Source of the DNA: Eubacteriales bacterium
Lineage (GTDB): Bacteria; Bacillota; Clostridia; Lachnospirales; Lachnospiraceae
NCBI GenBank assembly: GCA_030524225.1
Contig: JAUNGV010000020.1
Location: 1 to 44,277 of the forward strand
Direction: 5' to 3'
DNA: 44,277 bases
The translations under genes and the position numbers were made by a program. The notes beneath the pieces are model-generated. The model was not told the origin of the DNA. It did not search any database and saw nothing but the letters and a program-made list of their open reading frames with translations. The first letter of the stretch is position 1, and each line of letters opens with the position of its first letter. Shown in pieces: positions 34,222 through 44,050 of this stretch.

Positions 34222-35472
34222 ATGGAGAGAGAGTATGGAAGAAAGAAACCGGAGCTGCTGATTCCGGCGAGCAGTCTGGAGGTTCTGAAAACAGCGGTGC
34301 ATTTCGGCGCGGACGCCGTCTATATCGGCGGGGAGGCGTACGGGCTGCGCGCAAAGGCCAAGAACTTCTCACAGGAGGAGATGGCGGAGGGAATCCGCTA
34401 TGCGCATGAGAGGGGCGTCAAGGTACATGTGACGGCGAATATCCTCGCCCACAATGCGGATATGGACGGGGCGGCGGCGTATTTCACGCAGCTGCGTGAG
34501 ATGCGTCCGGACGCGCTGATCGTCGCGGATCCGGGGATGTTCATGCTGGCGCGGGAGATCTGTCCGGAGATCGAGTTGCACGTCTCGACGCAGGCCAATA
34601 ACACGAATTACGGGACCTTCCGCTTCTGGGAGGCACAGGGGGCGAGGCGCGTCGTCTGCGCGCGGGAGCTGAGTCTGGCGGAGATCCGGGAGATCCGTTC
34701 CAGGGTCTCCACGGATCTGGAGATCGAGGCGTTTATTCACGGCGCGATGTGCATTTCCTATTCCGGACGCTGTCTGCTTTCCAGCTATTTTACCGGGCGG
34801 GACGCCAATCACGGGGCCTGCACCCATCCCTGCCGCTGGAAATATGCGGTGATGGAGGAAACCCGTCCCGGAGAGTATCTGCCGGTGGAGGAGAATGAGA
34901 GGGGAACCTTTATTTTCAACTCGCGGGATCTGTGCATGATCGACCATATTCCGGAGCTTATAGAGGCCGGAATCGACAGTTTCAAGATCGAGGGACGGAT
35001 GAAGACGGCGCTGTATGTGGCGACGGTGGCGAGGACCTACCGGCGGGCGATCGATGATTATATGGAATCGGAGGAGACGTACCGGGCGAATATGCCCTGG
35101 TATCTGGAAGAGATCAGAAAGTGCACCTACCGGAAATTCACGACAGGCTTCTACTTCGGCAGACCGGACGAGGATTCCATGGTCTACGACAATAACACGT
35201 ATGAGAGCGAGGCGGTCTATCTGGGAATTGCCGCAGCGACGGATGCGCAGGGCACTGTGAAGATCGGGCAGCGCAATAAGTTCAGCGTGGGAGAGCGGAT
35301 CGAGATCATGAAGCCGGACGGGAGGGATATTCCGGCGCTCGTGCGCGGAATCAGGAATGCGGACGGGGAGAGCGTTTCCTCTGCCCCTCACCCGAAGGAG
35401 ACGCTGTTCGTGGAGCTGGAGACGGAAGTCCCCGCCGAGACCGGTGATCTGCTGCGCCGGCCGAAAGCGTGA
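34222..35472 (+). CDS. U32 family protein, tRNA wobble uridine hydroxylation (TrhP-like)
   Basis: Once called collagenase-like peptidase U32; members TrhP/RlhA hydroxylate RNA (ho5U34 in tRNA, ho5C2501 in 23S rRNA) using prephenate and an iron-sulfur cluster. 416 residues. Family segments: ELLIPASSLEVLKTAVHFGA, STQANNTNY, VCARELSL, FIHGAMCISYSGRCLLSSY and NHGACTHPCRW, whose cysteines probably bind the cluster. ATG 34222 follows GGGAGGAG. It sits just after trmR, as trhP genes do in B. subtilis (yrrM-yrrN-yrrO), but only one copy is present here instead of two. The tRNA role is inferred from that pairing. Confidence 0.91.
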   Translation: MEREYGRKKPELLIPASSLEVLKTAVHFGADAVYIGGEAYGLRAKAKNFSQEEMAEGIRYAHERGVKVHVTANILAHNADMDGAAAYFTQLREMRPDALIVADPGMFMLAREICPEIELHVSTQANNTNYGTFRFWEAQGARRVVCARELSLAEIREIRSRVSTDLEIEAFIHGAMCISYSGRCLLSSYFTGRDANHGACTHPCRWKYAVMEETRPGEYLPVEENERGTFIFNSRDLCMIDHIPELIEAGIDSFKIEGRMKTALYVATVARTYRRAIDDYMESEETYRANMPWYLEEIRKCTYRKFTTGFYFGRPDEDSMVYDNNTYESEAVYLGIAAATDAQGTVKIGQRNKFSVGERIEIMKPDGRDIPALVRGIRNADGESVSSAPHPKETLFVELETEVPAETGDLLRRPKA

Positions 35473-35485
35473 TGACAGGCCGCAG

Positions 35486-35517
35486 AGAAACAATCTGCCC
35501 ATAGGCAGATCGTTTCT
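35486..35517 (+). terminator. Hairpin after U32 gene
   Basis: A 14-bp stem with one mismatch (AGAAACAATCTGCC / GGCAGATCGTTTCT, four-base loop) 14 bases after the stop codon. The T tract is poor, yet its position makes it the likely end of the rnjA-to-U32 transcript. Confidence 0.65.
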
Positions 35518-35619
35518 TGGGATCGGTCAACTTGTACAATAAGCCTGCCTTATGACAAAACTTTTTTAGATAAAATAAAGCTTGCAATTTTGCCGCGCCT
35601 GCGGTATCTTAAAACACAA

Positions 35620-35689
35620 GTAAAGCATAGGGCGTTACACAACGGTTGAACAATGGTGTTCCAAAAGGGATTTTGGAGCGCCATTTTTT
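35620..35689 (+). promoter_or_regulatory. ANTAR-type tandem stem-loops plus attenuator in glnN leader
   Basis: Three structures lie in order. Hairpin P1 is GTAAAGC (35620-35626) with GCGTTAC (35632-35638), loop ATAGG. Hairpin P2 is GAAC (35648-35651) with GTTC (35658-35661) closing the six-base loop AATGGT. Then comes a strong intrinsic terminator, 14-bp stem 35653-35666 / 35671-35684, loop GGGA, followed by Ts. P2 and the terminator share bases and cannot form together. A paired stem-loop with A at loop position 1 and G at position 4, the second overlapping a terminator, is the known target of ANTAR antiterminators. P2 fits exactly; P1 has a loop one base short and one mismatch. A TAAAAT at 35571-35576 may be the -10 box. 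Between the terminator and the gene, 35690-35843 shows nothing else. Confidence 0.65.
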
Positions 35690-35843
35690 AATAAGCAAGC
35701 AGCAGAGCATTGCTCCCGTGATCACAAAAGCGGGAGATGATGGGCGGTTTTGCGAAAGAGCGCAGCAGAACTGCCGGGTTGCACCGCCGAAGCATCGCCT
35801 CGGCCCGCAGGCATAACAGAACGCGCTCCAGTGGGAGGAAAGC

Positions 35844-37958
<2,115 letters not shown>

Positions 37959-38033
37959 AAGGACGAATGATCAGAACAGGCGGAAACAGGTTGCCTGATA
38001 AAAAGTGAATTGAGAATAAGGAATTGCGAGTAA

Positions 38034-38083
38034 AAAAAGCTCCCCGTTTCCCGGTGGTCAGTGCCGGAAACGGGGAGCTTTTT
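38034..38083 (+). terminator. Bidirectional terminator between glnN and the DUF4956 operon
   Basis: A stem of about 20 bp (left arm 38034-38054, right arm 38064-38083, one bulge) with an A run on one side and a T run on the other. It can stop both glnN and the convergent minus-strand operon. A second perfect 7-bp hairpin (GTGCGCC-TGGC-GGCGCAC) follows at 38090-38107 without a T tract. Confidence 0.92.
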
Positions 38084-38169
38084 GCCTCGGTGCGCCTGGC
38101 GGCGCACGTTTCTAACGGGTGCAAGTCCTGAATTCGCCCGGGCTGTGCGGGAGCGTCACAGCGCGCGGA

Positions 38170-38844
38170 TCAGAACGTCACCTCGCCGTCGTGTGCCAGA
38201 AGAGAGGCGGAGCGGACGCCATCCAGCGCGCACACAGCCTGCAGCAGTTCCGCCTCCTGGCGGGCCCGCACTTCGATCACGATGTCGAGGGCATCGCGGC
38301 GCACACTGCGGGATTTGACATGGAAATAACGGGAATAAGGAGTGATCGCGGCCAGCAGAGCGCTCTCGCGGGCGGCACTGTCCGCCTGTACAAGGAGAAG
38401 CAGCGGAGCTTTGGCTACTGGCAGGGCGTTCAGGAACCAGAGAACAAGCGTCACAGTGACAGAGAGGGCGGCAGCGACGAGATAGAGTCCCGCGCCGCAG
38501 ATAATGCCGATCGAGATCGCCCAGAACAGGAAGACGAGATCCAGAGGATCCTTGACAGCGGTGCGGAACCGGACGATTGAGAGAGCGCCGACCATGCCGA
38601 GAGAGACCACGATGCTCGACTGAATCGTCACGATAATGGCGGCGGTGATCAGGGCCATTGCGGAGAGAGATATATTGAAGTTCTTATTATAAAAGGTTTT
38701 GCGCGTCAGAAAACGGTAGATGAAGAACAGGTAGAGCGACAGCAGCAGAGTGATAAACAGAACGACGGCGATATCCAGCACGCCGATGTCCGCCGCTGCA
38801 AAATTACTGATAAAGGATTGTTTGAACGCGTCTCGTATGCTCAT
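38170..38844 (-). CDS. DUF4956 membrane protein
   Basis: 224 residues. A short N-terminal stretch, then about three to four membrane helices (roughly 20-45, 60-85, 90-110 and 112-135), with the highly conserved loop GALSIVRFRTAVKDPLDLVFLFWA between helices (split here: GALSIVRFRT, then AVKDPLDLVF). The C-terminal cytosolic half is an alpha/beta domain resembling ACT-like folds (VEVRARQEAELLQAV). DUF4956 proteins recur beside VTC-type polyphosphate polymerases, and that partner lies just upstream here. The function is not established; a channel or scaffold for polyphosphate is my inference from the three-helix VTC1 subunit of yeast. Its ribosome binding site GGAGGT lies in structured element copy B. 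Confidence 0.88.
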   Translation of the reverse strand: MSIRDAFKQSFISNFAAADIGVLDIAVVLFITLLLSLYLFFIYRFLTRKTFYNKNFNISLSAMALITAAIIVTIQSSIVVSLGMVGALSIVRFRTAVKDPLDLVFLFWAISIGIICGAGLYLVAAALSVTVTLVLWFLNALPVAKAPLLLLVQADSAARESALLAAITPYSRYFHVKSRSVRRDALDIVIEVRARQEAELLQAVCALDGVRSASLLAHDGEVTF

Positions 38845-38982
38845 TGATTACCTCCATTCCGGAGCGATCTTTGCGACGGGGCGACGCAAATCTCCAATTT
38901 GCGTCTGCCATAATCGAGATTTGTGACGCTCCGGCACAAATCCCGGGATTGAAAAATAAGCGATCGGGCTTATTTTTCAATC
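38845..38982 (-). repeat. Dispersed structured leader element, copy B
   Basis: Minus-strand copy of the element at 5817-5952, located between the VTC and DUF4956 genes and ending in the latter's ribosome binding site. Hairpin 1 is a perfect 14-bp stem (38982-38969 with 38960-38947, loop CCCGATCG). Hairpin 2 is CGGGATTTGTG with CACAAATCTCG, hairpin 3 is GACGCAAAT with ATTTGCGTC, and CCGGAGCG pairs with CGCTCCGG. Compared with copy A, a C-G pair has become A-T in hairpin 2 and a G-C pair has become A-T in hairpin 3, so pairing is kept. Confidence 0.78.
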
Positions 38983-39010
38983 TTTTCCTCCTTGTTGGTA
39001 TCGCGCACTC

Positions 39011-39739
39011 TCACAGGCAGTCAAAAAAGTGTGGGGCGCGCAGGGCCGGCGCATAGCGACGGCACAAAACGTATTTGGAATAGGTGACGCGGTGCGGGCG
39101 CAGGGCCTGCACGGCGCGGTAAATAAAATCCGGCAGAAAGGCGTCGTACTTGACTTCGAGCAGATGGATGCCGGGTGGCATCACCGGTCTGCAGGCGAGC
39201 GGGCCCGCGCTTTGGGGCGAGAGAAACTCCCCCAGGTCGTAACTGCTGCGGATGTCGGTATCAAGCGTCACGCGGACGTTGCCGTTTTGATACAAAAGCG
39301 GAGTGCGGTCGTACTCCACGATGATCCGGGGGCGCAGGAGAGCGCTCTGCCAGAGAGTGAAAAAGCGCAGATAGACGCTGCCCGGCACGGCGGCGGGAGG
39401 GGGCGCTTCCCCCGCAAGGAGGCGGGAACAGGCTTTGCGCGAAAGGGAGCAGGAGAGCTTCTGCGTCATGCCGTGCTCTTTGCGCTTGAGTTCCAGGCGG
39501 AGGCGGGAGGCGTCGCCGTTGTAGAGACGGATGCGAAATTTTTCGCGCGGCTCGACCCCGTCTATATTTTCGCGCAGCAGACGGTCGCCGAGAGTATCAA
39601 AGTAAAGGCTGCGCACGGTGTAGATTCCGTCCGGTCCGGCGTGCGGGTCCGCTTCCATCAGCGGTGAGAGATTGGCCCGGAGAAGAGCGAGCTGTTTTTC
39701 CTCGCAGAGATATTTGAATTCATGTCGGTATTCGCTCAT
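39011..39739 (-). CDS. VTC-domain polyphosphate polymerase
   Basis: Triphosphate-tunnel metalloenzyme related to the catalytic domain of yeast Vtc4, which builds polyphosphate from ATP. 242 residues, a bare VTC domain with no SPX domain or membrane helix. Tunnel residues are recognisable: Lys in HEFKY, RSLYFDT, the Arg pair in KFRIRLY, Lys in LELKRKE and TQKLS, Arg in RPRIIVEYDR, and the nucleophile-type Lys in LLEVKYDAFLP. The start overlaps the end of the CotH gene by four bases (ATGA type), so the two are translationally coupled. With DUF4956 it probably forms a membrane-associated polyphosphate system. Confidence 0.9.
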   Translation of the reverse strand: MSEYRHEFKYLCEEKQLALLRANLSPLMEADPHAGPDGIYTVRSLYFDTLGDRLLRENIDGVEPREKFRIRLYNGDASRLRLELKRKEHGMTQKLSCSLSRKACSRLLAGEAPPPAAVPGSVYLRFFTLWQSALLRPRIIVEYDRTPLLYQNGNVRVTLDTDIRSSYDLGEFLSPQSAGPLACRPVMPPGIHLLEVKYDAFLPDFIYRAVQALRPHRVTYSKYVLCRRYAPALRAPHFFDCL

Positions 39740-41571
39740 GGTCTCCTCCGTGTGGCTGCTGTGTTGTCTGAAACTCCGCTCTCTTCGGCGGGCAGGGAAT
39801 CGGCAAACGTATCGCTCAGATAGTCGGCGCGTTCCTGCAGAAACAGGATGATTTCGTCGACGGAGGACTGATAGGCCTTCAGAATCGCGTCGCGCTCGCT
39901 CTCCTGTGTAAAAACATTCCAGCGGCAGCTGTTCATCACGACGGAATCGGCGAGGGCTTCTGCCTGGGCTGGAATAGTCTGTTCGGTCTCCCGCCGGATG
40001 ATTTCCTCCATCTGTTCAAAATAAATGACGGCGACGGCCTCGCGGAAATCCGGATGCTGCCAGAGGGCGTACCACAGATCGGAGGGCTTGGTCTGCACGG
40101 CGGCGTACAGTCCCTCGGGATCGTGAAGATCAATGCCCTCCTGCGTGATGCCGGAGGCGGCGATCGCTTTATCGTAGTCCCAGACAGGGCCGGCGTAAAA
40201 GAGCGTGCTCACGCTGTCGGGGGCCTTGTACAAATACTGGCTGGTAAAAGCGGCGTCCAGATTCTTGCAGACCTCTTCGATCAGATACTTGCGCGCAAAA
40301 GAGTCCATGTCGAGATACTCCGTGTAGTGCGCGCCAGTGTACGGACTGCAGCCGTCGGGGGAAAACAGAGCGTCCTCCAGATCCTGATAGCGTTCCGCAA
40401 TATAGGAAACTTGTCCCGGAGAGGCATATTGGGGACTGGTAAGGACGACGGGCTGGCCGCGCGAGGTAATAAAACCGCTGGTTTCCAGTCCGTAGCGGTC
40501 GCTCATCTCCAGTTCCAGCAGATAGCCGCCTGTGTTGTCCTCTGGTTCTGTCGGGACTTCCACGCCCTTGATGCTGTAAAGGCGTCCTGTCTCCGTCATA
40601 AAAGGCGTAAGAGAGGAGAGATCCGTTCCGGGATTTACCGCTTCCGTTTCCTCCTCCAGATCGCGGATTGCAACGCGTGAGTTGCCCACTTTGATTTTTT
40701 CCGTCAGAAGATAGTTTCCGATATAGAGACCGTTGCAGTAGACCTCGGCATAGGCGGCGTCCGGCGTGTAGGCAAGGTGCAGGGAATCGGCCATGGAAAA
40801 AGCGGTCTTGTTGCGCAGCAGCGTGCTGTCAAAGGAATTGGCGAGCAGAAGCCAGTATTTTTCCTGCTCCATTCCGAGGAGAGAGGTTTTCTGCTCTAGT
40901 TTAATCTGGTAGGATTTCTTGTCGGTTTCGTCAAAGCTGGCGTTACCGCGGCAGTGAAAACTCTCGATGAGACCGGCATAGTTCAGGTGCCCGCCCGCAT
41001 CCAGCACGGTGATCGTGCCGTTTTCTTCGTGCTCCTTGGAGGCGTGCAGGGCGTCGAGGGAACCGGACTGCGTCTCAATAAAAACAGTGGAGACGGCGGA
41101 GGAAACTATGATTTCCAGCGCGTAGCTTTCCTGAGAGCCGTCGGAAAAAGTGACCTCGAGTGTATGGGAGCCGGGGGCGGCGCGAAAGAGAGAGCCGTTG
41201 ACAAGAGAGGATCCGTCGAGGGTGACAAGGGTGTCCGCGGTGTACGCCCATCGAAGTTTTCCTTTGGAGAGGGAGGAGGGGACGAAGAGATAATATTTGT
41301 CGTCCGCCTCCCGATACCACCAGTACAGAGTGATAGAGGCGCGCTCCTCTGCTGAATTGATGTCGGCGGCGGGAGTCCACAGCGCCGCACGGAAAGGGGT
41401 ATCTTCCGTGAAATCGGTGTTTGGTGTGTCCACGGATTGTTCTGAGGAAGACGACAGAGGGGAGATCGAGAGCATAGACGTTTTCGTCCAGTAAAACAGG
41501 AGCAAGACGAGGCAGAGTGTGAAGAGACAAAAACTGGCAATGCGCATAAAGGCGCGCAGAGAGTGGGACAT
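39736..41571 (-). CDS. CotH family protein kinase, membrane-anchored
   Basis: 611 residues. The start is ATG 41571 with AAAGGA six bases ahead; the frame stays open to 41838 but that stretch carries the promoter. An N-terminal anchor (residues about 9-28, FCLFTLCLVLLLFYW) precedes an extracellular part. A chitobiase/Ig-like beta domain comes first, then the CotH kinase domain: FHCRGNASF, WLLLANSFDSTLLRNKTAF, GNYLLTEKI, YLLELE and the metal-binding AGPVWDYDKA. CotH in B. subtilis phosphorylates spore coat proteins. Here it heads an operon with the VTC polymerase and DUF4956, suggesting a cell-surface substrate linked to polyphosphate (inference). Confidence 0.9.
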   Translation of the reverse strand: MSHSLRAFMRIASFCLFTLCLVLLLFYWTKTSMLSISPLSSSSEQSVDTPNTDFTEDTPFRAALWTPAADINSAEERASITLYWWYREADDKYYLFVPSSLSKGKLRWAYTADTLVTLDGSSLVNGSLFRAAPGSHTLEVTFSDGSQESYALEIIVSSAVSTVFIETQSGSLDALHASKEHEENGTITVLDAGGHLNYAGLIESFHCRGNASFDETDKKSYQIKLEQKTSLLGMEQEKYWLLLANSFDSTLLRNKTAFSMADSLHLAYTPDAAYAEVYCNGLYIGNYLLTEKIKVGNSRVAIRDLEEETEAVNPGTDLSSLTPFMTETGRLYSIKGVEVPTEPEDNTGGYLLELEMSDRYGLETSGFITSRGQPVVLTSPQYASPGQVSYIAERYQDLEDALFSPDGCSPYTGAHYTEYLDMDSFARKYLIEEVCKNLDAAFTSQYLYKAPDSVSTLFYAGPVWDYDKAIAASGITQEGIDLHDPEGLYAAVQTKPSDLWYALWQHPDFREAVAVIYFEQMEEIIRRETEQTIPAQAEALADSVVMNSCRWNVFTQESERDAILKAYQSSVDEIILFLQERADYLSDTFADSLPAEESGVSDNTAATRRRP

Positions 41572-41759
41572 TTGCATTCCTTTCTTCCCACCGCAGCTTT
41601 TTTGCGGCACTGTGCTCAGAACTCCGAGAAGCGGCTTCTGATTTGCATGCGCGCATACATTTTCCGGCAAGTCGGGGATGTTTCCGTCGGCGATCCGTGC
41701 CGGAATCCCCATCACTGTGAATGAATCCGCGGCGGCACTGAAATAAACTGGGAGTTCAT

Positions 41760-41788
41760 ATTGTATCGCTGAGAAAGGAAGCGGGCAA
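41760..41788 (-). promoter_or_regulatory. Promoter of the CotH-VTC-DUF4956 operon
   Basis: On the minus strand TTGCCC (41788-41783) and TACAAT (41765-41760) are 17 bp apart. It implies a leader of about 185 nt before the CotH start, in which I see no strong hairpin. This 271-base gap holds no other gene. Confidence 0.55.
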
Positions 41789-41842
41789 TAAGAGGGGAAG
41801 AAAGATAAGGTAAAAATAAGGTGTGGCGCGCTGTGCAAGAAG

Positions 41843-42187
41843 TTATAGCGCGCGGATCAGAAACATGTACAGAACAGTGCCGAGCGCGATGGAGAGCAGA
41901 GTGCTGTGCTTCCATTTATAGCTGATGATGACGGCCGCAGCCGCCGCAAGGCTTGGAATGCCGACACCGATCGGATCGGAGACGCCGCCTTTCATGCAGT
42001 AAATAATCAGAACGGCCATGATAGCGGAGGGAAGAAGATCTCCGAGACGGACGAGCCAGCCGGGCATCGGACGGTCGTTGCGAAAGATCAGAAACGGCAG
42101 CGCGCGCAGGGCATAGGTGCAAGCGGCGGAGACCAGAAGAATGGCGAGAATCTGCGAGGCTGGAATCGGTGCGGTTGGTGTGGTCAT
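41843..42187 (-). CDS. azlD: AzlD family branched-chain amino acid exporter subunit
   Basis: Small membrane protein of 114 residues with four hydrophobic helices; partner of AzlC in two-component exporters of branched-chain amino acids and analogues (AzlCD, BrnFE). Family pattern: YALRALPFLIF after the first helix, LLPSAIMAVLIIYC, and the short KWKHSTLLSIALGT. ATG preceded by AAAGGAG on the minus strand. It lies 76 bases after azlC and is co-transcribed. Confidence 0.92.
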   Translation of the reverse strand: MTTPTAPIPASQILAILLVSAACTYALRALPFLIFRNDRPMPGWLVRLGDLLPSAIMAVLIIYCMKGGVSDPIGVGIPSLAAAAAVIISYKWKHSTLLSIALGTVLYMFLIRAL

Positions 42188-42263
42188 AGCGTACTCCTTT
42201 TACAGGGAAAGCTGGGTTGGCAGGAGAAATACTGTGCCGGCAGCGAAGGTGCGGTGTGTGAAT

Positions 42264-43145
42264 TCAGGCAGCTCTGCGCGGCTGCATAGGGCTGCGATGC
42301 TGCCACAGGAGCAGGAGCGCAGAGGTGATGAGCAGCGCCGGGAGCATGAAACTGCTCTCTCCGAATACCAGCAGGCAGAGCAGTCCGACGGACAGACCGA
42401 GCAGGGCGGGGAGATGGGAGAGCAGAAAGTTGCTACCCTCACCCACACTGGCTGCGGTCTGCGCGGTGGCCGGTTCTGCGTCTGTGGTCTGCGCTGCAGT
42501 CGGTTTTGCATTCGACACTGTGGTCTGCGTCGCAGTCGGTTCTGCGGATGACGATGCAGTCTGCGCTGCGGTTGGTTTTGCACTTTGCGTTTTGGCCGCA
42601 CGGGAGGCTTTTTCCCACTGATCCACGAAGATGATGAGAAAGAGCGCCGTCATGCAGAAATCAATGCCCTCGAAATCAAAGGGGATGAGCTGTCCCAGTA
42701 CGCCGCCGATCACGGAGCCGATGACCCAGTAGCTCTGTGAGAGGATGGCAAGGTAGAACATGGCATCCCGTTTCTCCCGGCCTGTCAGGGTCAGCGTGCA
42801 GTTGACGGCGAATGTCTCGTCCGTCAGAGAGTGGATCATATACGGCAGCTGCTTTCCGGTTTTGGAGAAATCGGGCAGAAAGGTCAGCGCGTAGAATACC
42901 TGTCGGCTGTTCATCAGGAGTGCGGTCAGGGCTACTGTCACGAGCGAGGCGCCGCTGGAGAGAAAGGTGATCAGGACGAACTGGAACGCGCCGGTATAGA
43001 CGGCAGCGCTGGCAAACAGCGAATAGTACCATGCAAATCCCGCGTTCTGCATCATCAGTCCGTAGGCGAGGCTGAGAAAGAGATAGCTGCACAGGATAGG
43101 CAGCGATTTGGTAAATGCGAGGGAGAAAAGCTGTTTTCTTGTCAT
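42264..43145 (-). CDS. azlC: AzlC family branched-chain amino acid exporter subunit
   Basis: Larger exporter subunit, 293 residues (usual about 230-250). Conserved helices include ASAAVYTGAFQFVLITFL and NSRQVFYALTFLPDF. The extra length is a hydrophilic insert at residues 185-233, made of four degenerate 10-12-residue repeats of the type AKPTAAQT/AEPTATQT, placed between the helix ending FVDQWEKA and the last two helices; it would form a flexible loop. Start ATG at 43145 with AAAGGCGGA upstream. No Lrp or other regulator gene is adjacent. Confidence 0.91.
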   Translation of the reverse strand: MTRKQLFSLAFTKSLPILCSYLFLSLAYGLMMQNAGFAWYYSLFASAAVYTGAFQFVLITFLSSGASLVTVALTALLMNSRQVFYALTFLPDFSKTGKQLPYMIHSLTDETFAVNCTLTLTGREKRDAMFYLAILSQSYWVIGSVIGGVLGQLIPFDFEGIDFCMTALFLIIFVDQWEKASRAAKTQSAKPTAAQTASSSAEPTATQTTVSNAKPTAAQTTDAEPATAQTAASVGEGSNFLLSHLPALLGLSVGLLCLLVFGESSFMLPALLITSALLLLWQHRSPMQPRRAA

Positions 43146-43536
43146 GAGAGATCCGCCTTTCTGTGAAAACAGGGATTGCTACTGTCGGAAATGGTATCGG
43201 CGCACGCCGGGAAAATCTGTGCGTATTAGTTCTACGGTGTGTTTTACCTTATATTCCTAGTAATTAAATATAATACATATGAATACGATGCTGCAATACT
43301 TTATAGATTGTACGCGGAAACGGGGGAGGCGTCAAATGGAAATGATGAGGAGAACAACCGAAAACAAATTCGGAAACAAACCATGAAACAAGGAATACCA
43401 ACTGCCTGTGAGAGTTCTGCTGTACGATTGAAAGATTTTGCCATAAAATGAAAGGTGATAAGAATGTCGGAACAGGTTTCCGGGAGACATGCGGGGGCTC
43501 GACCGGTTTGCCGGAGTGAAAGCGAGGGTATTGCCG
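43146..43536 (+). other. Intergenic region upstream of the VOC gene
   Basis: About 390 bases, A+T-rich in its first half (promoter candidates but no convincing pair). Three very short frames follow one another with ATGA stop/start overlaps: 43336-43386 (16 codons, GGGGGAGG ahead), 43383-43451 (22 codons) and 43448-43519 (23 codons). None resembles a protein I know. They may be remnants of a decayed gene or chance. Confidence 0.35.
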
Positions 43537-43923
43537 ATGAGATTAAAGAATGTTTTGATCGCTGTGAAGGATATAGAAAAATCGAAGCAGTTCTATCACG
43601 ACCTGTTCGGCCTTGCTGTAATTCTTGACAATGACGGCAATGTGATTATGACAGAAGGTCTCGTGCTGCAGGATGAGAAAATCTGGAGAAATTGTCTGGG
43701 AACAGAGATTATCCCGGGGAGCAATGCCTGCGAGCTGTATTTTGAGGAGCGGGAGATAGACGCCTTTGTTGAAAAGCTGGAACGGCTCTATCCGTCTGTT
43801 CAATACGTCAATCGCCTTATGTCGAATGGGAGGGGACAGAGAGTAATCCGTTTCTACGATTTGGACGGGAATCTGATTGAGGTGGGTACGCCTGTGCGGG
43901 GAGAGGAATGCCTCGCTGATTGA
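43537..43923 (+). CDS. VOC superfamily protein (glyoxalase/bleomycin-resistance fold)
   Basis: 128-residue protein with one VOC unit pair: LKNVLIAVKDIEKSKQFYHDLFG and the C-terminal FYDLDGNLIEVG, whose Glu is the usual metal ligand. Members range from glyoxalase and dioxygenases to drug-binding proteins; the specific substrate cannot be told. ATG 43537 with GAGGG seven to nine bases before it is chosen over an ATG at 43489 that lacks a binding site. No operon partner. Confidence 0.85.
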   Translation: MRLKNVLIAVKDIEKSKQFYHDLFGLAVILDNDGNVIMTEGLVLQDEKIWRNCLGTEIIPGSNACELYFEEREIDAFVEKLERLYPSVQYVNRLMSNGRGQRVIRFYDLDGNLIEVGTPVRGEECLAD

Positions 43924-44050
43924 TTTTGCTTTGGTGCTGCTGCCACACGTCCAAAAAACAAATTTCCCGAAACGGCAAAAAACATGGGAATAATACTGAA
44001 TAGATAGACAATATTTTTGCCGATAATATGATATACTATACAGTAGATCA

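Noticed and set aside
38112-38140. tRNA-like T-arm sequence GGGTGCAAGTCC
   Set aside because: No acceptor, D or anticodon stems could be placed around it.
38160-38175. 16-bp identity AGCGCGCGGATCAGAA between 38160-38175 and 41847-41862
   Set aside because: It does not extend, lies in different gene contexts, and is plausible by chance in GC-rich 3' ends.
38844-39056. A shared peptide (RRGDANLQFAS type) encoded antisense to both element copies, at 38844-39056 plus and 5859-6047 minus
   Set aside because: The similarity comes from the repeated DNA element itself; the frames start or end in unrelated flanking sequence and oppose the direction of the genes served.
43239-43451. 70-codon frame upstream of the VOC gene
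   Set aside because: It lacks a proper start and ribosome binding site, its first half is A+T-rich promoter-like DNA, and it resembles no protein.
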